Assembly (NCBI GenBank): GCA_022652485.1
Contig: JALCRK010000033.1
Span: 1 to 38,948 of the forward strand
Length of the DNA: 38,948 nt
Origin: Sphingobium sp.
Lineage (GTDB): Bacteria; Pseudomonadota; Alphaproteobacteria; Sphingomonadales; Sphingomonadaceae
Direction of reading: 5' to 3'
The notes beneath the pieces are model-generated. The model was not told the DNA's origin, did not search any database, and saw only the letters and a program-made list of their open reading frames with translations. A program made the position numbers and the translations under genes. Below, one piece after another: positions 8,285 to 15,905 of this stretch; within the stretch, counting starts at the first letter, position 1, and each line of letters begins with the position of its first letter.

Positions 8285-10326
8285 GCCGGCGTCGCCGAAT
8301 TCCGGTCGCCATCATGGCGGCCATGCTGCCGCAGTCGGAACGCGGTCGGTTTCCCGTAAAGCGTGAGCGGTGGGGGCGATGGCGGCGCGTCCACTCCGCC
8401 GCCGCCCGTGTCGATAGGCTCCGCAGCCGGCGCATCAGCATTTTCTGCCGCCTCGGTCGTCGGCAAGGTAGCGGGTTGGCTCAGTGGCAGCTCCTGCCCC
8501 GTGTCCGCAGGGACCGCGCGGCGCCGTCGGGTGGTCGAACGCGGTGCCGTTGGCATTGGCTCAGCGGGCGTCTCGGGCGGTGCGACCGGCCCCATGGACA
8601 TCCGGACAGGAGGGATCGTGCGTTCCTCAAATGCCACGGCGATAGAGGGCATGCGATTATAGCTATCCTCGAAGCGCACCACGGGCAGATTGCGGCCGAA
8701 CCGAAGATAGCCGCACAGATTGGGAAGGTTGGTGACCTCGGTATGCATCACCAGCGGGCGGGTCACCTGCATCCGCGAGAGGTTCACGCCATCGCGCATG
8801 TCGTTGACGCCATAGGACATGCCCTCGTTCGCTTCGACCTGCTCAACTTGGCCTAGATTTTCGCTGACATGTTTCGCGGTTGGGGTGTCGTTCGCGCGTA
8901 GCGCCACCCAAGTCGAGCAGTAGCCGGTGATCGCCGCGGCATCCTGGATGCCGTAGGTCGCTTCAAGCTGCGGGTAGCTCTGGAAGCCCAGGATGCCGCA
9001 CCCGCCATATTTCCGGGCACGGGCCAGGAAATCGGAGAGGCTGGGCAGTTTCTGGAGCGAGGGAAGCTCGTCGATCACGCAATAGAGGCGCCGGTTGCGA
9101 TCGGCCGAGAGGCTCATGATCGCGCTGATCGCGATGTCCAACCAGACCGTTATCAGCGGACGGAGCGACGGGAGTTGGTCCGCCTTCACGGTGATGAACA
9201 GCCAGCTGTCATCCCGCTCGTTCGCCACCCAATCGCGGATCGACAGGCCATCCTCGGTATCATCCAGATAGGCGAAGGACCGCATCACCGAGGCGAGTTC
9301 CGCCTGGATGCCAGCCGAGGTCCGCTCCCCTTCCATGGAGATGAATGCCGCCGCGTCGGTCCCCTGCGCAAAAGCCGCGAGGTCCTTCAGCTTGGAGCGC
9401 AGCAGGGTATCGAGCAGGATCGAGACCAGCGTGCGCTGCTGCCGGGCAAGTTTGCGAAGCACTGCCACTAGGGTGCCGCGGGCGGACTTGGCCCAGAAGG
9501 GATCGCCGGCCTTGTCGGGAATCGTGGACTCCGCGATCTGGTCGTAATGATAGTCCTTGGGGACATCGACCCAGGGGGACCAACAGTCGGATCGGACGTC
9601 CAACGGGTTGAGCAATACGTCGATCCCGGGGCGATAGAATTTCTCGACGAAGGTTCCGGCGGTGTCATAGACTATGGCCCGCTTGCCGCGCTGGCGGATG
9701 CCGGCGAGCATTTTGATGATGATGTTGGTCTTGCCGGTGCCGGGCGCCCCGCAGATCAGGATATGCTCGGGCTCGAAGATGTCGGGGACATTGACCCCGC
9801 CAATCTCGAAGCTGCCGCGCGCATGGCGCCAGAGCGCGCGGCGCACCTGTCGCACGGTCCCGAACCGGGCCCCGCGTAGGAACTGATTGGAGCCGAGCCC
9901 CCTCCCCGTGCGCGTAAAGTAGAACCAGGCCCAGAACAGCATGGCGAGCGCGAACACCCCCGAAAGCGCGGCGCCGTGGATGAGGTAGCGTTCGAAGGCC
10001 TCCAGCGTCGTGTGCGCTAGACCTGAGTCGAGCAGCCCTTTGGGGGTCGTCCAATATTCCCTACCAGCAGGCGTCTTGAACAGGATGGGTGCCGCATTGC
10101 CCGGAACCGCGTCCCCCATGAAGCTCGCTTGGCCCAGCTTCAGCAGGACATAGCGCTCATATTCGGTCGACTTCTCGAACCCGTACCAGATGATGCCGCC
10201 GATCCAGATCACCAGCCCCGCCACGAGGGTCTGATTGAAGACCTGTGTGGTCATCCGAACATTGTGGACAATGGCCTGGCCGCCGCGGGTCCAACTCCCC
10301 AGCGTGTCGTGCCGAAAGATGCTCAC
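8281..10326 (-). CDS. traD: Type IV coupling protein TraD
   Basis: A 681-residue VirD4/TraD ATPase that brings the relaxase-DNA complex to the mating pore. There are two N-terminal membrane helices (about 33-49 and 117-136) with a periplasmic loop between, as in TraD of F-like systems. Walker A is GAPGTGKT (193-200), and Walker B is YCVIDELPSL near residue 415. The C-terminal 80 residues are Pro/Thr-rich and probably contact the relaxosome. The first ATG (10326) overlaps the stop of the ribbon-helix-helix gene; a start about 24 codons later (MTTQV) is possible. TraD with a MobF relaxase is the expected pairing. Confidence 0.93.
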   Translation of the reverse strand: MSIFRHDTLGSWTRGGQAIVHNVRMTTQVFNQTLVAGLVIWIGGIIWYGFEKSTEYERYVLLKLGQASFMGDAVPGNAAPILFKTPAGREYWTTPKGLLDSGLAHTTLEAFERYLIHGAALSGVFALAMLFWAWFYFTRTGRGLGSNQFLRGARFGTVRQVRRALWRHARGSFEIGGVNVPDIFEPEHILICGAPGTGKTNIIIKMLAGIRQRGKRAIVYDTAGTFVEKFYRPGIDVLLNPLDVRSDCWSPWVDVPKDYHYDQIAESTIPDKAGDPFWAKSARGTLVAVLRKLARQQRTLVSILLDTLLRSKLKDLAAFAQGTDAAAFISMEGERTSAGIQAELASVMRSFAYLDDTEDGLSIRDWVANERDDSWLFITVKADQLPSLRPLITVWLDIAISAIMSLSADRNRRLYCVIDELPSLQKLPSLSDFLARARKYGGCGILGFQSYPQLEATYGIQDAAAITGYCSTWVALRANDTPTAKHVSENLGQVEQVEANEGMSYGVNDMRDGVNLSRMQVTRPLVMHTEVTNLPNLCGYLRFGRNLPVVRFEDSYNRMPSIAVAFEERTIPPVRMSMGPVAPPETPAEPMPTAPRSTTRRRRAVPADTGQELPLSQPATLPTTEAAENADAPAAEPIDTGGGGVDAPPSPPPLTLYGKPTAFRLRQHGRHDGDRNSATPA

Positions 10327-10625
10327 GCCTGGTCCTGCTCGGGATCGAGCAGCCCCCTTTCCCGGAGGAGGCGCCGGGCATCGGCAAGCCCCTGTTCGAG
10401 GATTTCCGGCGTGCGTTTGCCGACTGAGGCGGCGAGGATCGCAAGGGTCTGGATGCCGGTCGCGTGGAGCTCATCGAATCGAGCATGGTATCCTGACGGA
10501 TCGGTGCCCTCGAAGCGCCCGAGGATGTCGCGGCAATAGGTTGCTGTGGGCGTTCCCGCATCGCGGGCGCGGGCATCTAGGCGCCTGAAGAGGGCGTCAT
10601 CGACGCGGATCGTAATGCGAGCCAA
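10323..10625 (-). CDS. Ribbon-helix-helix relaxosome protein
   Basis: A 100-residue protein beginning ARITIRVDDALFRRLDARA, a typical ribbon-helix-helix beta strand and first helix, followed by a helical region ending in an acidic tail. Such proteins (TrwA, TraJ, MobC types) bind oriT, help the relaxase nick and repress their own operon. It is the first gene of the minus-strand transfer operon and overlaps traD by four bases. The upstream 450 bases contain two similar dyad-bearing repeats, which are good candidates for its binding sites. Confidence 0.8.
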   Translation of the reverse strand: MARITIRVDDALFRRLDARARDAGTPTATYCRDILGRFEGTDPSGYHARFDELHATGIQTLAILAASVGKRTPEILEQGLADARRLLRERGLLDPEQDQA

Positions 10626-10713
10626 GGGTGAGACTCCGGTCTGGCACCCTGACGATCATGATGAAGCGCGCTCCTTATACTCGAATTAGCGCATGATCTC
10701 AAGGATTTATGCT

Positions 10714-10808
10714 GGCGGCCACTGGCAGCCGGATAGTGCCAAGAAAGATCAAAGACTTGGGTCGGGCACAGCCATCGCGCGGCTGCCACTGGCGGCCAAA
10801 TAGCGCCA
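10714..10808 (+). repeat. Two dyad-containing 28-bp direct repeats
   Basis: Copies at 10714-10741 and 10781-10808 agree at 23 of 28 bases, with starts 67 bases apart. Each holds a near-perfect dyad of the form GGCnGCCA-C-TGGCnGCC followed by ATAGnGCCA. They are probably binding sites for the adjacent ribbon-helix-helix protein, for relaxosome assembly and autorepression. Confidence 0.65.
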
Positions 10809-10869
10809 GAATGGCTGCCGATCTGCGCCACATCCAAGCTATTATAAACGCTAAAGAAACTGCCGAGCA

Positions 10870-10888
10870 GCACCCGTGCGTGGGGTGC
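10870..10888 (+). other. Candidate nic site resembling F oriT
   Basis: GCACCC (10870-10875) and GGGTGC (10883-10888) form a hairpin. The right half lies in TGCGTGGGGTG, identical over 11 bases to the TraI recognition sequence at the F nic site, where cleavage follows GGTGT. Here the base after GGTG is C. The cleavage position is inferred. Confidence 0.5.
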
Positions 10889-11067
10889 ATTACAAACGCC
10901 CTCGGCGTGCGTCCTCCCTTTCGCTGCGACAGCGTCGCTGCGTAGCCTCGCACCGGAAGGGGCGCGGCTCCCCCGAAGGGGCCTCAAGGCAATTTTGGCC
11001 TTGCGCCCGAGCGCGCACTTTTGGATGATGACCCTTGGCGGGCAGACCCATGAGAAGGACCATGGTC

Positions 11068-11307
11068 ATGCCGAAACAAAGTGAACGCGAACGCCTTGTC
11101 GATCTGGAATCCCGCCGCCGCAAGCTCGATGACGAAGTCGAGATTGCCCGCCGCGCCTTGCGCGGCAAATATGCTGCTCTGGTCTCCGAAGTTGCGGTGG
11201 AGACGCTCACGGAACGCGAGTTCCGCGACCTGCTTGGCCATGCGATCCGTACCGGTGGCGCTCCCGCCCTGGCCGCACTCAAGGCGCTGCCCGCGCTTCC
11301 ACGCTGA
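11068..11307 (+). CDS. Small charged helical protein beside oriT
   Basis: A 79-residue protein with an N-terminal charged, probably coiled helix (RERLVDLESRRRKLDDEVE) and a C-terminal segment rich in Leu and Ala. It resembles in size and style the small TraC/TraD-like mobilisation accessory proteins of alphaproteobacterial plasmids, but I cannot assign it to one. The start at 11068 follows AGAAGGA by eight bases; earlier in-frame ATGs at 11050 and 11062 fit worse. It is transcribed away from oriT, on the side that would enter the recipient first. Confidence 0.6.
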   Translation: MPKQSERERLVDLESRRRKLDDEVEIARRALRGKYAALVSEVAVETLTEREFRDLLGHAIRTGGAPALAALKALPALPR

Positions 11308-11369
11308 TCAACAATGTCGCCCGTAGGGCGGCCCAGCGACGAGCATGGCGGAGCCACGCGCAGGAGGCC

Positions 11370-11387
11370 GGTGCCCTTTCGGGCACC
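11370..11387. repeat. Perfect 7-bp hairpin in the convergent spacer
   Basis: GGTGCCC-TTTC-GGGCACC lies between the two convergent genes. It has no T-run in either direction and could help end the rightward transcript. Confidence 0.4.
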
Positions 11388-11455
11388 GCATCGGCGGGCG
11401 ACGGATCCGGCACTTCCTGCCGGGTTCCTGAGCCCGGCGATCCTGTTCGCCCGAC

Positions 11456-11495
11456 AAAAAAAGGGGACGGCCCGGGCGTGACCCGAACCGTCCCC
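11456..11495 (-). terminator. Rho-independent terminator after the first DUF2493 gene
   Basis: Read on the minus strand, GGGGACGG pairs with CCGTCCCC, with an inner CGGG/CCCG pair, and is followed by seven T. It lies 12 bases after the stop of the gene ending at 11508. This is a textbook terminator. Confidence 0.85.
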
Positions 11496-11507
11496 ATGGC
11501 GCGGAGA

Positions 11508-12494
11508 TCACCGCGCTCGTGCCCAAACCGGCGCTTCGCCATTGCGGCTGATCAGACGCGGTCGGACCCCGGCTTCCCCCAATATGCGGGCGAGATGCGC
11601 CTGGATGCCCGACCCTTCGCAGATGATCGCATCGGCCGGACGCAGCGCGACGATGCGGTCGTTGCGGACGAACCCGGCGCGCTTGCCCAGACCCTTGGGA
11701 AGGCCAAGCCTGACCAGCTTGACATCGTTCGCTGCCGCCCAGCTTTCTGCGATGGCGTCCGCTCCGGTGTCCTGTGCCGTTGTGAGCAGGACCATGTTCG
11801 GGATGAACGCCTTCACCCTGTCCAGTGCGGCGTGGATCGGTCGATAATCGTCCCATGCCGCCCCGCCCGAGAAGGCGACGATCGGCCCCTGCGGATGGTG
11901 CTGGTCGATCCTGCGGTTGCGGCGGGCGGCGAGGAAGTCGGTCGCGTCTATGACCGAGGCGGTGCGTTTGCTCGACACCAGTGACCCCCGCGCGCTGCCC
12001 CAAGGCTTGCCGGTCTCGGCGCTGAATGCTGCGGCGGCGTGGTCCCGCATGCAGGCGATGGCATCATTCGCTTCGTCCAACTCCCGGCATTTCGCCTGTG
12101 CCGCCTCCAGCTCGTTCATCATCACCTCGCTGCCATCGGCGCATCGGATGAGATCCTTCACCTCCCGCGCGGCATCGTCGGCCTGCCCTGCCAGGCCTCG
12201 CGCGGTGCTGTGCAGGCTGTTGACGATGCCCCAGGTGACGCGCTCGGCGACCCGTTCCAGCCGGGTGTCGCGCAGCACATCGAAGACGGTGCCGATCAGG
12301 AGTTCGGTCGCCAGTTGCACCTGCATCGGATCGGGCATGTCGGCGAGCAGTTCGTCTTCGCCCCGCGCGAAGCGGACCCCGTCGAGGTCGGAGCTGAAGG
12401 CGGTGGTGAAGTCGCTATTGGGCGCGGCTGTTTCCGCGGCGATGAGATCGGCGATTTCTGTGAAGTCCCGGATGGTGCGCTTGAAGTTCGTCAT
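11508..12494 (-). CDS. DUF2493 (SLOG-like) plasmid protein, copy 1
   Basis: A 328-residue protein of the DUF2493/YspA-related group, whose C-terminal domain belongs to the SLOG nucleotide-binding superfamily. The function is not established. The C-terminal domain (about 210-320) shows the family's pattern: PQGPIVAFSGGAAWDD, a TTAQDTGADAIAESWA helix, and ADAIICEGSGIQAHL. The N-terminal part is helical. The start at 12494 follows AAGGAGGT by five bases, a strong ribosome site. A diverged second copy lies at 13701-14750. The gene has its own terminator, and a long inverted repeat sits about 100 bases upstream in what would be its leader. Confidence 0.85.
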   Translation of the reverse strand: MTNFKRTIRDFTEIADLIAAETAAPNSDFTTAFSSDLDGVRFARGEDELLADMPDPMQVQLATELLIGTVFDVLRDTRLERVAERVTWGIVNSLHSTARGLAGQADDAAREVKDLIRCADGSEVMMNELEAAQAKCRELDEANDAIACMRDHAAAAFSAETGKPWGSARGSLVSSKRTASVIDATDFLAARRNRRIDQHHPQGPIVAFSGGAAWDDYRPIHAALDRVKAFIPNMVLLTTAQDTGADAIAESWAAANDVKLVRLGLPKGLGKRAGFVRNDRIVALRPADAIICEGSGIQAHLARILGEAGVRPRLISRNGEAPVWARAR

Positions 12495-12842
12495 GTTGAC
12501 CTCCTTTTTCTTGAAAGAGGTCATTTCCCCTGCACGGGCTCCGAGCGCCGGGGTCAAGGATCGCGAAGCGACCGCTTTAGCGGCGGTGGGGGTCACGATT
12601 TTCTTTGGCGCCGCGCGAGGGTGCGGAAGAGCGCTGCCCTCTGTTCGCCAAAGAAAATGGTGGGGCCCCGCCGTCCTTGAGGCCGGTGCTGTCCCCGTGC
12701 CATCATAAGACTTGTTGAGAGAGATATTTTACACGGAACGGTGCCGCTGGGCGCCAAAGATGACCCTTGGGCTCGATGCCCATGGGGCAGCTTTCCGCAC
12801 AGCCAAAGTTAGCGGGAGGACAGGATGGGAGACGCCATCATC
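12495..12842. other. Non-coding leader region with long inverted repeat
   Basis: About 350 bases without a gene, between the first DUF2493 gene and the DUF5983 gene. It holds the 13-bp inverted repeat described separately and a third copy of its core at 12752-12760. No clear promoter was found. It probably carries regulatory signals for the DUF2493 gene. Confidence 0.5.
12598..12658. repeat. Perfect 13-bp inverted repeat with nested stem
   Basis: ATTTTCTTTGGCG (12598-12610) and CGCCAAAGAAAAT (12646-12658) are exact reverse complements across 35 bases. Inside them, GAGGGTGCG and CGCTGCCCTC can pair further, giving a 61-base hairpin. The nine-base core CGCCAAAGA recurs at 12752-12760. This could be a structured leader, an operator pair or an iteron-like binding site. 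Confidence 0.7.
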
Positions 12843-13100
12843 TCACCAGTCATAGGCGGGCAGGCCGGGATGCTCCTGCGCATCGCGGTCAAGCATGATC
12901 CAGTCCACCCCGGCCCGGCTTGCGACGTCAAAGCAGCCGGCAAGATCAGCGGGCAGATCATCAGGCAAGTCGATGGGCACATAGACGAACCATCCATAAT
13001 CGCCCTTCTCGAAGGCAGCGAAGGGCGCGGTGTGCAGATAGACATTGCACGTCTCAGCGGTGACGTTGGCAGTCGACAGGACCAGCATGCGTTCGATCAT
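12843..13100 (-). CDS. DUF5983 family protein
   Basis: An 85-residue protein with the DUF5983 opening MLVLSTANVTAETC and a conserved centre ending in FVYVPIDLPDDLPADL. The function is unknown; it is a frequent member of alphaproteobacterial plasmid backbones. The start at 13100 has GAGGAG at a suitable distance. An in-frame ATG at 13121 overlaps the preceding stop by four bases and cannot be excluded. It is the last gene of a minus-strand run that begins with the second DUF2493 gene. Confidence 0.75.
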   Translation of the reverse strand: MIERMLVLSTANVTAETCNVYLHTAPFAAFEKGDYGWFVYVPIDLPDDLPADLAGCFDVASRAGVDWIMLDRDAQEHPGLPAYDW

Positions 13101-13117
13101 GGCTCTTGCTCCTCTTT

Positions 13118-13324
13118 TCATGTCCCGGACCAGTTCATCACCTCAAAGCCCGCATCGACCGGCACGTGCTCGCAGAACAGTTCAACGATGCAGGTGACCA
13201 CGTCTGGGGCTTCAGGGGTGCCGAAGCGGTCCCCCGCCTCCTCCGGTTTCCCGAAGGAAGCCAGCGCGGCCTCGTAAAGGGCAGCGGGGTCGAAGACGTT
13301 GAGTTCAAATCGGACAACGGTCAT
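13118..13324 (-). CDS. Small conserved plasmid protein, acidic
   Basis: A 68-residue protein of unknown function. The start MTVVRFELNVFDPAALYEAAL at 13324 is set by AAGGAGC upstream. It is acidic and contains one beta-rich and one helical segment, with a FCEHVPVDAGFEVMN tail. Its stop overlaps or lies just before the DUF5983 gene, so the two are one transcript. No named family is recognised. Confidence 0.7.
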   Translation of the reverse strand: MTVVRFELNVFDPAALYEAALASFGKPEEAGDRFGTPEAPDVVTCIVELFCEHVPVDAGFEVMNWSGT

Positions 13325-13458
13325 GGGGATTGCTCCTTTTCCAGTTTCCAAAAGCCCCGGGCGACGGCCTGCGCAGCAGCCGGGGCCCGAGATTGAAATC
13401 TTCATGCTGGTCGCCCCACCGCAAGGCGCGGCCTGAGCGACAGCATAGATGCTCGCTG

Positions 13459-13689
13459 TCAGTGAAGGACCGAGTCCATCGGCGGCCGGTAGGCATCGAA
13501 CGGATTCCCGTCATGGAGATGGCCGAAAGGGGTGACGACATAATCACCGCCCTCCCGGCCGACCGCGCAGATGACATAGCGAGGCTCGCCGGTCTCTGCA
13601 TCGGTGCATTCCACAAGCGCGAGGTCTCCCGATTCCGCCGCCCGAAGCAGCGTCGAGAAGTTGCGCCGAAAGGCGTCTGGAATAGCCAT
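13459..13689 (-). CDS. DUF6117 family protein
   Basis: A 76-residue protein beginning MAIPDAFRRNFSTLLRAAES, matching the small DUF6117 plasmid proteins. It has a helical N-terminus and a beta-rich centre (PRYVICAVGREGGDYVVTPFG). The function is unknown. The ATG at 13689 follows a purine-rich GAGGGGAAGGGG; an in-frame TTG five codons earlier is less likely. It begins 12 bases after the stop of the second DUF2493 gene, so co-transcription is expected. Confidence 0.75.
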   Translation of the reverse strand: MAIPDAFRRNFSTLLRAAESGDLALVECTDAETGEPRYVICAVGREGGDYVVTPFGHLHDGNPFDAYRPPMDSVLH

Positions 13690-13700
13690 GCCCCTTCCCC

Positions 13701-14750
13701 TCAAGCCACTGCCGCGGCAGCACGGCGTCTTTCCGCCCGCGCCGAACGGCGTCCGTCCGTGATCCTGCGCACCGGCATCCCTTTGTCGGGGGCTTGATCC
13801 GACTTCCGGAAGGCATGGATCGGCACGCCTGCACCATCCAACTCCTCATAGAGATTGGCCTGGACGCCCGATCCCTCGCACAGGACAGCCATCACGGGCC
13901 TCAGATCGCGCAGCTTGCGATTGCGCGCAAAGGCGGCCTTCATGCCCGACCCGAGCAGGTTGAACCTGACCGTCTGCACCTTGCGGCTGGCGGCCCATTT
14001 CTCGGCGATCAGGTCGGCGCCGCTGCGCTGCGCGGTCGTCATCAGCACCATATGCGGGACATGCTCTTTCACCAGATCGAGCCGTTCCCAGAGCAGGTCG
14101 ACATCATGCCAGATTGCCGGCCCCGAGAAGACCACGATCGGTCCCTGCGGATTATGCCGGTCGCGGACATCGAGCTGGCGCGCGCGCAGAAAGTCGATCG
14201 CGGCGATCTGACTGGCGGTCGAGATGCGCGAAGCGCGGCTCCCGCGCGCGGGCGACCAGGGCCATCCCGACATCGCCCGGTACATTTCGGCGGCATAGTC
14301 GCGCATCGTCTCGATCGCGACGCGCTGCTCGGCCGTCGACTGGCAGAGAAGCTGCTTGTCTTCCAGCTCGCGATTATAGACCTCGCTCATGTCAGGGGAG
14401 CGGGCCAGCTCGCCGATTTCCACGGCAAGGCTGTCCTCCCGCCGCTCCAGCTTGCCGGCGACGAAGTGAAACGAATTGACGAACCCCCAGGCGATCTCGG
14501 CCGCCAGCGGCTCCAGCCGCGTGTCGGTGAACAGATCGAAGATGGTGGCGATCACGCCCGCGCTGTCGGCCTGGGCCGCCAGTTCTTCGGGCATGCCATG
14601 TTCGCCGGGTTCTTCACCTTGCTCGACGATCGAAAGCGGCATGGGGTCACCAAAGGCGGCCTGGAATTCGGGGGTAGCGGTCATTTCGGCATAGAGCTGC
14701 TTGAGGTCGCCAAAGCGATCGACGCTGCGCACGGGTTCGTGCCTGGTCAT
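13701..14750 (-). CDS. DUF2493 (SLOG-like) plasmid protein, copy 2
   Basis: A 349-residue paralogue of the protein at 11508-12494, with the same architecture: helical N-terminus, then NPQGPIVVFSGPAIW, TTAQRSGADLIAEKWA and AVLCEGSGVQANLYEELD at about 200-320. The C-terminal tail is Arg/Ala-rich and longer than in copy 1. Identity is moderate by eye and confined mainly to the SLOG part and a few N-terminal helices (ITDTRLE-like and WGFVNSFH segments), so the duplication is old. The start has AAGGA nine bases upstream. A terminator separates it from the DUF736 gene. Confidence 0.85.
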   Translation of the reverse strand: MTRHEPVRSVDRFGDLKQLYAEMTATPEFQAAFGDPMPLSIVEQGEEPGEHGMPEELAAQADSAGVIATIFDLFTDTRLEPLAAEIAWGFVNSFHFVAGKLERREDSLAVEIGELARSPDMSEVYNRELEDKQLLCQSTAEQRVAIETMRDYAAEMYRAMSGWPWSPARGSRASRISTASQIAAIDFLRARQLDVRDRHNPQGPIVVFSGPAIWHDVDLLWERLDLVKEHVPHMVLMTTAQRSGADLIAEKWAASRKVQTVRFNLLGSGMKAAFARNRKLRDLRPVMAVLCEGSGVQANLYEELDGAGVPIHAFRKSDQAPDKGMPVRRITDGRRSARAERRRAAAAVA

Positions 14751-14783
14751 CGGACAGATCCTTCTTGAAAGATGGGAATGGAC

Positions 14784-14819
14784 AAAAAGAAGCCGGGAGG
14801 CGCGCAGCGCCCCCCGGCT
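14784..14819 (-). terminator. Rho-independent terminator after the DUF736 gene
   Basis: On the minus strand, AGCCGGGGGGCGC pairs with GCGCCTCCCGGCT across a three-base loop, followed by TCTTTTTG. It lies 15 bases after the DUF736 stop and upstream of the second DUF2493 gene, which therefore probably has its own promoter. Confidence 0.8.
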
Positions 14820-14833
14820 CCCTCAGGCTGGCT

Positions 14834-15349
14834 TCAGAATGGGACCTCTTCGTCGAGATCGCCGCTGAACCCGCCGCGCGCGCCCGCACCCTCAAGCGGC
14901 GCGGTGCTTCCACCGAACCCGCCGGCGAACTGGCCGCGCTCACCGCCGCCAAAGCCGCGATCGTCGCCCTCATCGTCGTCGCCATTGCGCGTACGCGGCG
15001 CCTTGCCACCGGCCGCGCGGCCCATGTCGTCACGGCGCCACGATGCCCGGAACCCCTCCTCGGCGGTCCCGAACAGTGCGATCTGCATCGGGAAGCGCCA
15101 GGACTGGTCGTCCAGCTCGCCGGAGTAGAAAATCTCTCCGGTGGTGTGGATCGCGGTCGCTTCGAACAGTGCGCCATAGGGCACCCAGCGCCCATTGCGG
15201 TTGATCGCTTCGACCTCGAACTTGGGCGCCCGCGGGTTGTTGCTGGCGATCGGCTTCAGCCGCGCCCGCTGCAGGTCGATTTCGCCGCTGGCGATGAAAC
15301 CCAGCAGCTGGCCATTGACGTTCCGGAACTCTCCAACAGTCTTGGACAT
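14834..15349 (-). CDS. DUF736 family protein with glycine-rich tail
   Basis: A 171-residue DUF736 protein. The conserved domain (about 1-105) opens with an IGEFR-type strand (VGEFRNVNGQLLGFI) and contains VPYGALFEA and EIFYSGELDDQSW. The tail is Gly/Asp/Arg-rich and ends in acidic DLDEEVPF, a tip reminiscent of single-stranded DNA-binding proteins, although DUF736 is not a known SSB. The start at 15349 follows GAGGAG; an earlier ATG at 15391 is less likely. These genes are constant companions of DUF2493 genes on alphaproteobacterial conjugative elements. The function is unknown. Confidence 0.85.
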   Translation of the reverse strand: MSKTVGEFRNVNGQLLGFIASGEIDLQRARLKPIASNNPRAPKFEVEAINRNGRWVPYGALFEATAIHTTGEIFYSGELDDQSWRFPMQIALFGTAEEGFRASWRRDDMGRAAGGKAPRTRNGDDDEGDDRGFGGGERGQFAGGFGGSTAPLEGAGARGGFSGDLDEEVPF

Positions 15350-15508
15350 GATCTTCACTCCTCTAAAATGTCGCTCATGCGACACTCTCAAAGAGCCTCC
15401 TCTTCTCTCCCGCGGTGGGCGGGCTGGCGGGCGATCCGTCGGAGATGAAGCACGACCGTGCCGCCCGTGCCCCTGTTCCCACGGCCCCGAATCGGCTAGA
15501 CTGCAGAG

Positions 15509-15709
15509 ATGGATGCGGAGACGATACGCGCGGTGGCGAAGATTGCCCGGTCTCGGGCGGAGCGCGGTGGCGGCTCGGCCGCGCAGGGCGACGGCATGTC
15601 TCGCCTGGGCGCATCACGCGCCCTGCACCAGCTCGCGACGGATCTTGAGGTGACGGCCGCAGAATTCGACCGCACCACGACCAAGCGCACCGCCAAGCCG
15701 CGCGCCTGA
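15509..15709 (+). CDS. Small basic protein, uncertain
   Basis: A 66-residue protein with a helical composition (MDAETIRAVAKIARSRAER) and a basic tail rich in Thr, Lys and Arg. The ribosome site is weak (GCAGAG just before the ATG). It is on the opposite strand to its neighbours. I favour a real gene because composition and helix pattern look protein-like, whereas overlapping minus-strand frames are low-complexity. No family is recognised. Confidence 0.4.
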   Translation: MDAETIRAVAKIARSRAERGGGSAAQGDGMSRLGASRALHQLATDLEVTAAEFDRTTTKRTAKPRA

Positions 15710-15905
15710 TCCCGGCCGCTCTACCGCCCCGCGCCTTCTCCTTCTTGCGATAGGTGATCGTCACCCGCAGGGCCGAGATTCGGCGCAGCCGAAGCTCGGT
15801 CGGAGCGAAGCGGAGATAGAGCGCCGGTGCTCGCGCCAGCGGGCAATCGCCATCAACTCGCTACCTCGGTGCGCAACAAACGCGAGCCAAGAGGATCTGC
15901 GGCAA

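Larger units (their letters stand above)
10626..11049. other. Candidate origin of transfer (oriT) and operon promoter region
   Basis: Non-coding stretch upstream of the relaxase operon. It contains two 28-bp direct repeats (10714-10741, 10781-10808), a hairpin with an F-like nic core (10870-10888), GCGAC-AGC-GTCGC (10925-10937) and CAAGGC/GCCTTG (10985-11003). Dense dyads next to a ribbon-helix-helix gene and a MobF relaxase are typical of oriT. If nicking is on the plus strand near 10888, the transfer operon would enter the recipient last, as in F. Confidence 0.6.

Noticed and set aside
11028..12786. Repeated TGACCCTTGG followed by GCCCATG-like sequence near 11030 and 12760
   Set aside because: Too short and loosely spaced; a third copy near 21943 lies within a coding region, so chance is likely.
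15375..15764. 129-residue minus-strand frame opposite the small gene at 15509
   Set aside because: Low-complexity Arg/Pro/Ser composition, no motif; the plus-strand frame is more protein-like.
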